Shown here in pieces: positions 59,831 to 64,000 of a DNA stretch of 64,000 bases (position 1 is the stretch's first letter; each line of letters opens with the position of its first letter). A program made the translations under genes and the position numbers. Where the stretch lies: the NCBI RefSeq assembly GCF_000422345.1, contig NZ_AULP01000004.1, forward strand, positions 186,001 to 250,000, written 5' to 3'. The notes beneath the pieces are model-generated. The model was given only the letters and a program-made list of their open reading frames with translations. It was not told the DNA's origin and did no database searches. This stretch comes from Neomelitea salexigens DSM 19753 (GTDB lineage: Bacteria; Pseudomonadota; Gammaproteobacteria; Pseudomonadales; Spongiibacteraceae).

Positions 59831-60465
59831 GACGCTCCCCCCAGTTCTATGCGGCGCAATGGACGGGGCAAGGACAGCGGGTGGTGAGTGGTTAACAACA
59901 CCATTCCCCCGTTGTCGGCAAAGTCGCAGATCCACTGCTCTATTTCCGCGACACCGCGCTGATCTATCGCAGTGAAAGGCTCATCCAATAACCAGAGCTG
60001 GGCCGGGCAGCAAAAAAGTCGCGCCAGATTTACACGTCGCTGCTGACCCGCAGACAAGCTGTAACACGGCTGCTGAATAAATTCCCCCAGCCCCACTTTA
60101 GTCAGGGCGCGATGCAAGTCGGCGTCGGCAACATGCTGCCCTCGCACCGCACAACTCCAACGCAGGTTTTCCAGGGCGGTCAGCTGCGCTTTGATACCGC
60201 TGCCGTGTCCCAGGTACAAACTGTGCTGCCGAAAGTCTTCGCGCTGGGTGATCAAATTCTCACCCCGCCAGTAAATGTCGCCCTCGTAACGCGAAGACAA
60301 ACCGGCGAGAACCTTTAGCAACGTGGTCTTGCCACTGCCATTGGGGCCGGCCAGTTGCACAACGTCTCCAGCGCTAACAGACAGCGACAAGCCCGCAAAC
60401 AATACGCGTTCATCTCGCTCGCTGTATAGGTTGTGTAACTTGAGGTCTGGTGGCGACAAACTCAC
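59827..60465 (-). CDS. ccmA: Haem exporter ATP-binding protein CcmA
   Basis: 212-residue ABC ATPase. Walker A is GPNGSGKTTLLKVLAGL (about 39-55), the ABC signature LSAGQQRRVNLARL (about 136-149) and Walker B LWLLDEPFTAID (about 157-168). It powers release of haem-loaded CcmE. It is first in the ccmABCDEFGHI operon; the 164 bases upstream separate it from the CheA-like gene. The start is GTG at 60465. Confidence 0.96.
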   Translation of the reverse strand: MSLSPPDLKLHNLYSERDERVLFAGLSLSVSAGDVVQLAGPNGSGKTTLLKVLAGLSSRYEGDIYWRGENLITQREDFRQHSLYLGHGSGIKAQLTALENLRWSCAVRGQHVADADLHRALTKVGLGEFIQQPCYSLSAGQQRRVNLARLFCCPAQLWLLDEPFTAIDQRGVAEIEQWICDFADNGGMVLLTTHHPLSLPRPLRRIELGGAS

Positions 60466-60629
60466 TCTCGCTGCTCAAGGCCACCGCATTGCGGCAGTCC
60501 GATTTAAAACGCGGCTAAGTATATACGAAATAACATCGAAATCCGCGCCCGGAATCTAGCGCGGCAATTTGTCGCAGCGGCAACAGCTTCGCTGACAGGC
60601 CGATAAGAGCACCCACTTCGCGGTGATGA

Positions 60630-61445
60630 TTACTGACCGCCGGATTGGTGGCGTTGTAGCCAGCGCTCCATATCCTGGGTCACTAGGTCGAGGTAGGCTA
60701 ACGCCTTATTCAGTTTGTCGCCCTCACTCTCAGCCCGGAACCCCATCAAGCGATTGCGCACCCAGGCCAATTCGCTGACGAGGTCACTGATTTGCGGCTC
60801 GCTGACACGCGCCGCGGCGGGTGCCGATTTCAATTTCTTGTCCACCACCGAAGTCGCTGGGCTATACAGGCTATCCAGCAAGGTGTTCAATTTTGCATCG
60901 GATTGCAGCGCGCGACCGGAAGTGGCCGCAGGCCGTGCATTCACTGCCGATGACCGCCCTCCTGCTGCCGCGTCGAAAAACACATCTAGTAAGGCATCGC
61001 CACTGCGCGGCGCTGACCCCTCTAGCTTCGCTTTCGACTCGTCAATAGCCTGCCCTGCCGCCTTCAGTAGGCGCCCTCTGAGCTCGTCCGGAATGCGATT
61101 GACAGTTTGGTGGTTGATCAACCGGCTCAACATCACTTCTATCGCGCTTGTCGCGCCGACAATCAATGACACCAGGCTCGGGCTGAGGGCAATTCGCCGC
61201 GTTCTGAGCCTATCCATCACGCGTTCACTTAAACGCGCACACTCGGTTAGCTCGACCAGCTCCAAGACGGCAGCGCCGCCATAGAGGGTGTGAAAGCCGC
61301 GGTGGATATCATCCAGTATTCGCTGGCCATCATAGCCGTACTGCAGCTCTTCCAGCTGCGCAAACAAGCCCTTAACAATATCCTCGGCTTCCGCCAAAAA
61401 TATCGCCAGGATACCTTCGTGTTCGTTTGCGTCCACAGTATGCAC
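60630..61445 (-). CDS. Truncated CheA-derived protein (Hpt domain plus partial P3)
   Basis: 271-residue protein. Residues about 8-110 form a P1/Hpt domain with the phosphorylatable His52 in RGFHTLYGGAAVLELVELTE (CheA has HTLKGSAG here, so Lys and Ser are changed to Tyr and Gly). A low-complexity linker follows (about 120-215). The last 53 residues, including SELAWVRNRLMGF and KLNKALAYLDLVTQDM, align with the beginning of the CheA P3 dimerisation domain. The P4 ATPase and P5 CheW-like domains, about 400 residues, are missing; no remnant is seen in the 164 bases after the stop. It starts with GTG at 61445, 128 bases after cheY. It can plausibly receive or pass phosphate but cannot autophosphorylate. 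Confidence 0.8.
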   Translation of the reverse strand: MHTVDANEHEGILAIFLAEAEDIVKGLFAQLEELQYGYDGQRILDDIHRGFHTLYGGAAVLELVELTECARLSERVMDRLRTRRIALSPSLVSLIVGATSAIEVMLSRLINHQTVNRIPDELRGRLLKAAGQAIDESKAKLEGSAPRSGDALLDVFFDAAAGGRSSAVNARPAATSGRALQSDAKLNTLLDSLYSPATSVVDKKLKSAPAAARVSEPQISDLVSELAWVRNRLMGFRAESEGDKLNKALAYLDLVTQDMERWLQRHQSGGQ

Positions 61446-61534
61446 TCTATTGTTATTGATCTCAGACCAGCTGGATCAGCGAATCCGGATTCGTAATGGC
61501 TGGCAATTATGCGCAAAGTCTTGCAGTAACACTG

Positions 61535-61557
61535 TTGGCCCGGTCACAAAGGGCCAA
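61535..61557. repeat. Inverted repeat between cheY and the CheA-like gene
   Basis: TTGGCCC and GGGCCAA with a nine-base loop, 17 bases after the cheY stop. There is no T-run on the minus strand, so termination is uncertain; it might reduce transcription into the CheA-like gene. Confidence 0.4.
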
Positions 61558-61573
61558 TTTTGTAATCAAATGG

Positions 61574-62041
61574 TCATATTTTCGACGTATTCGTGCAAAA
61601 CAGCTCACGAATTTTGCTTTCCAGCATTGCCGCCGTAAACGGCTTAACGATATAGGCATCAACCCCAGCCTGCGCAGCGGCGAGGATTTTTTCCCGCTGC
61701 GCATCAGCGGTGACGATCATCACCGGTATATGCCTCAGGGCACTATCGGCGCGAATAACCCGCAACAGCTCCAACCCTCCCATTTCAGGCATCAACAGAT
61801 CGGTAATCACTAAGTCAAAGTGTTGGTTGTGAAGCATGGGCAATGCCACGCTGCCATCATCAGCTTCACTAATGCGCGCATACCCCAGATCGTTGAGCAG
61901 ATTGCGCATTACACGACGCATGGTGGCGAAATCCTCGACCACCAAAATTCTGATGTCGCGCAAGGACGACGCCCCCCGGGCGGGCGAGTCGCTGTCGACA
62001 TCAGTGCTGGCAAAAGGATCGGGGGAGCGCTCATCACTCAT
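61574..62041 (-). CDS. cheY: CheY-type response regulator with N-terminal extension
   Basis: 155-residue single receiver domain close to flagellar CheY. It has the acidic pair E36-D37 (VVEDFATMRRVMRNLLNDLG), the phosphoacceptor D81 (ITDLLMPEMGGLELL), T111 (MIVTADA) and K133 (IVKPFTA). About 28 residues precede the fold, absent in E. coli CheY (129 residues). The first acidic residue is Glu rather than Asp. It overlaps flhG by eight bases, so the two are translationally linked. In Pseudomonas fliA lies between fleN and cheY; here it does not. No cheZ follows. Confidence 0.9.
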   Translation of the reverse strand: MSDERSPDPFASTDVDSDSPARGASSLRDIRILVVEDFATMRRVMRNLLNDLGYARISEADDGSVALPMLHNQHFDLVITDLLMPEMGGLELLRVIRADSALRHIPVMIVTADAQREKILAAAQAGVDAYIVKPFTAAMLESKIRELFCTNTSKI

Positions 62042-62861
62042 GCGGCGCCTCCATTCCAGCGGGCTGCTGAATCAGGCTCTCTAGAAAAAACGCAAGCTGC
62101 CCAGACGGCTTGCGCGGCAGGGGCCAATCGCTCACCCGCATCGCCAAGTCTCGGAACGCCCGTGAGGCCGGTGCACTCGGGGCATAATCGACCACTGGCC
62201 GCTGTTTTTTCACCGCCTCTCTGAGCGCCGGATCAAAAGGAATGCTGCCGCTGTAGATGAGACTCACGCTTAGAAATTGCTCGCAGACACCTGCCAGCTT
62301 TTGCACTAAGCCGCGCCCCTCATCTTCGTCGCCAACCATGTTGGCCAGAATGCGGAAGCGTTGGCGACCGAAATCACGATTCAATAATTTGATCAGCGCA
62401 TAGGCATCAGTCAGCGACGAGGGTTCATTACAGACCACCACCAGCACCTCCTGACAGGCGTTGGTAAAGGTTAAAACGGTGTCGGTGATCCCCGCTGCCG
62501 TGTCGACAATCAATACATCCAACTGCGCGGCCAAATCACTGAACGCTCGGATCACGCCAGCATGCTGCAACTCACTCAAACGAGTCAGCTGCCTGGCACC
62601 GGAAGACGCCGGGATAATGCGCACACCGGAGGGTCCGCTAATCATTGCTTCTTCCAGTGAGCATTCGCCACTAAGGACCTGCTCAATAGTCCGCGGGGCC
62701 GACAGCGACAACAAAACATCGACATTTGCCAAGCCAAAGTCGGCGTCGAGAATCGCCACACGCTTACCCTGGTGCGCCAGCGCCACAGCGGTATTGATGG
62801 CGACATTGGTTTTTCCTACCCCGCCTTTGCCGCCGCTTACCCCAATAACCTGAACCGTCAT
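62034..62861 (-). CDS. flhG: FlhG/FleN MinD-like ATPase
   Basis: 275-residue MinD/ParA ATPase closely resembling P. aeruginosa FleN, which limits flagellar number by opposing FleQ and acting with FlhF. Deviant Walker A is SGGKGGVGKTNVAIN (about 9-23), DADFGLANVDVLL at 39-51, VDTAAGITDTV near 119 and the C-terminal ending SDWPLPRKPSGQLAFFLESL that matches FleN. flhF, normally just upstream, is not there; a membrane protein gene overlaps its start by four bases instead. Confidence 0.9.
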   Translation of the reverse strand: MTVQVIGVSGGKGGVGKTNVAINTAVALAHQGKRVAILDADFGLANVDVLLSLSAPRTIEQVLSGECSLEEAMISGPSGVRIIPASSGARQLTRLSELQHAGVIRAFSDLAAQLDVLIVDTAAGITDTVLTFTNACQEVLVVVCNEPSSLTDAYALIKLLNRDFGRQRFRILANMVGDEDEGRGLVQKLAGVCEQFLSVSLIYSGSIPFDPALREAVKKQRPVVDYAPSAPASRAFRDLAMRVSDWPLPRKPSGQLAFFLESLIQQPAGMEAPHE

Positions 62862-63415
62862 AAAGCGCCTCTCCCAGTAAGGGAGTTTTGCGGGTATCGA
62901 TAGCTACCAAAATAGCGGTGCCGAGTATCGAGGTATCGCAATCCGATTTGGGCCAGCTCGCGTCTAAGCAGACGCTGATGAAGCGTGGGGCAATCAACAA
63001 ATACCAGGCCGCTGGCACTCGACCACGCTTCCCGGTATGTCTCATACACGGGATTTACGCGCATGGTGCCGAGTAAACCGCCCAGCCAAAGCCCAAAGAA
63101 AATCAACGCGCTGGGCAGGGCGTAGCGAACCACTGCCTGCATCGCCCCGGAGAGCTCGCGGCTATATGGCCAGAGTACGGTAACCAACACCGCTGAAATG
63201 ACCGCGGCCCAGACTGCACCACGCCAGCTGAGCCCAGGAATATCGCTCAGCTGCAGCTCATTAAGATGTGGCAACGACGCTGCCGGAGAACGCGTCTCGT
63301 CCCTCGCCCACAGTCGCAGGCGCCAGTGCGCCCCCTGCTCACACTGCATCTGCGCCCAACATTCCAGTGCAGACAGTGCGGATGCATCGGGAATAACAAA
63401 TACCATTTTATTCAT
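62858..63415 (-). CDS. Two-helix membrane protein of unknown function, DUF1269-like layout
   Basis: 185-residue protein that I do not recognise with certainty. It has an N-terminal alpha/beta piece (MVFVIPDASALSALECWAQM), two membrane helices (about 67-86 and 95-115, the second glycine-rich with FFGLWLGGLLG), and a C-terminal alpha/beta piece (SGLVFVDCPTLHQRLLRREL). The two outer parts look alike, and the whole layout recalls DUF1269-type proteins of Pseudomonas. It is wedged between fliN (two-base gap) and flhG (ATGA overlap), where fliO-flhF would normally be. It is too long and wrongly organised for FliO. It may anchor the neighbouring proteins at the membrane. Confidence 0.6.
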   Translation of the reverse strand: MNKMVFVIPDASALSALECWAQMQCEQGAHWRLRLWARDETRSPAASLPHLNELQLSDIPGLSWRGAVWAAVISAVLVTVLWPYSRELSGAMQAVVRYALPSALIFFGLWLGGLLGTMRVNPVYETYREAWSSASGLVFVDCPTLHQRLLRRELAQIGLRYLDTRHRYFGSYRYPQNSLTGRGAL

Positions 63416-63417
63416 AG

Positions 63418-63807
63418 CTATCGCAGCGACTGCAAACGTTCGGTGGCGCTCACAACCTCAGTCAGCCGAATACCAAGTTTGTCATCAACCACCACCACCT
63501 CTCCTCGCGCAATCAGCCGACCATTGACGAGGACATCCAGCGGCTCGCCTGCTTGGCGGTCCAGCTCCACCACCGCGCCCTGCTGCAACTGCAAGAGGTC
63601 ACGGATGGCCATGTCACTGCCCCCCACCTCCAGGGTGACGCGGACGGGAATGTCCATCACCATATCGAGGTCCGGCGCCGCCGCTGCGCGCTCTCGAAGC
63701 CGGGCCTGCCCCAGCAGGTCAGACGCTCCAGACGGCTCGCCCTCTTCCGCTTCTATTTGTTGGCGCAGCATCTCACGCTCTCGCCGCAGGTTTTCTGGCT
63801 CAGTCAT
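63418..63807 (-). CDS. fliN: Flagellar motor switch protein FliN
   Basis: 129-residue protein from the ATG at 63807 (GAGGAG seven bases upstream; a GTG five codons earlier is possible). The N-terminal 45 residues are charged; the C-terminal SpoA domain (about 48-128) contains DMVMDIPVRVTLEVGGSDMA, LLQLQQGAVVELDRQAGEPL and VNGRLIARGEVVVVDDKLGIR, all typical of FliN. FliN forms the C-ring bottom with FliM. It follows fliM closely as usual, but instead of fliOPQR the next gene is a membrane protein of unknown function. Confidence 0.92.
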   Translation of the reverse strand: MTEPENLRREREMLRQQIEAEEGEPSGASDLLGQARLRERAAAAPDLDMVMDIPVRVTLEVGGSDMAIRDLLQLQQGAVVELDRQAGEPLDVLVNGRLIARGEVVVVDDKLGIRLTEVVSATERLQSLR

Positions 63808-63825
63808 TGCCTCACTCCTCACACG

Positions 63826-64000
63826 CTATGCGCGCCCTTTTATTTTTAACGCCAACTGCCCCTTGCTCATGCCGACACTGGCCTTGAGCAGCGATACGCC
63901 GGATGCACGAATTTCGGCTTGCTGACAACTCCCCAAGCTCAGCACATCCCCCACCTTTAAATTTGCCACTTGCCCCAGTGTCATCGCTTTATCTGCCAAC
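63826..64000 (-). CDS. fliM: Flagellar motor switch protein FliM, C-terminal end (cut by window edge)
   Basis: Only the last 57 codons are in the window; the frame runs off the right edge. The residues LGQVANLKVGDVLSLGS, EIRASGVSLLKASVGMSKG and QLALKIKGRA at the end are those of a FliM C-terminal SpoA domain. The stop TAG is at 63826-63828 and fliN begins 18 bases on. A FliN-like protein is the alternative, but order and sequence favour FliM. Confidence 0.75.
   Translation of the reverse strand, partial: LADKAMTLGQVANLKVGDVLSLGSCQQAEIRASGVSLLKASVGMSKGQLALKIKGRA

Noticed and set aside
60466-60629. Possible leftover of cheA P4/P5 domains between the CheA-like gene and ccmA
   Set aside because: I looked in all frames for kinase N, G1 or G2 box-like motifs and saw none; the stretch is too short for them.

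Overview
The window is a dense stretch of chromosome (one gap over 300 bp, no tRNA, rRNA, insertion sequence, prophage or CRISPR seen) from a Gram-negative gammaproteobacterium. The gene order leuCDB-asd-usg-fimV-truA-trpF-...-accD-folC-dedD-cvpA-purF-metZ, the smc-zipA-ligA block, ppiB-lpxH beside glnS, and a complete ccmABCDEFGHI set next to fleN/flhG and cheY all recall Pseudomonas and its relatives. The trpFBA-accD arrangement, frequent GTG/TTG starts and two large TonB-dependent receptors fit a marine cellvibrionales/Spongiibacteraceae-like organism; that placement is inference from memory of gene order.

Layout. 1-5.2 kb: 5' part of glnS, ppiB, lpxH, an orphan nasS-nasT nitrate-sensing pair, miaE and a DUF1289 protein. 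5.5-9.2 kb: acnB with a promoter and terminator, then divergent yibL and yebG; a perfect CTGT-N8-ACAG LexA box lies in front of yebG. 9.2-14.2 kb: an RND efflux pump and its adaptor, divergent from a TetR regulator, with two matching inverted repeats in the shared promoter. 14.2-24.8 kb (minus strand): mscS-tgpA-DUF58-moxR, then metZ, purF, cvpA, a SPOR protein, folC and accD. 24.8-37.1 kb (minus): trpA, trpB, trpF, truA, fimV, an Asd-like protein without its catalytic cysteine, asd, leuB, leuD, leuC, with a divergent LysR regulator. 38-45 kb: a molybdenum-cofactor pair (MobA/MocA-like and XdhC) and two paralogous TonB-dependent receptors, each followed by a terminator-like hairpin. 45-53 kb: a flavodoxin-like protein, gloA, a lytic-transglycosylase-like lipoprotein, ligA, zipA and smc. 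53.4-60.5 kb: the cytochrome c maturation genes, tightly overlapping.

60.6-64 kb is the most unusual part. It reads fliM (C-terminal end only) - fliN - a two-helix membrane protein - flhG/fleN - cheY - a short CheA-derived protein. In Pseudomonas-type genomes fliN is separated from fleN by fliOPQR-flhBA-flhF, and fleN is followed by fliA, cheY, cheZ and a full-length cheA. Here all the export genes, flhF, fliA and cheZ are absent between the neighbours, and the CheA relative keeps only the histidine phosphotransfer domain and the start of the dimerisation domain, without kinase or CheW-binding domains. The remaining reading frames are intact and mostly overlap, so they look maintained. This could be a reduced or repurposed switch/polarity/phosphorelay module; FimV (HubP), a polar partner of FlhG in other bacteria, is also in the window.

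Starts were moved from the longest reading frame where a ribosome-binding site, overlap or family alignment supported it. Functions are assigned by recognising motifs and family sequences from memory; no database search was run.
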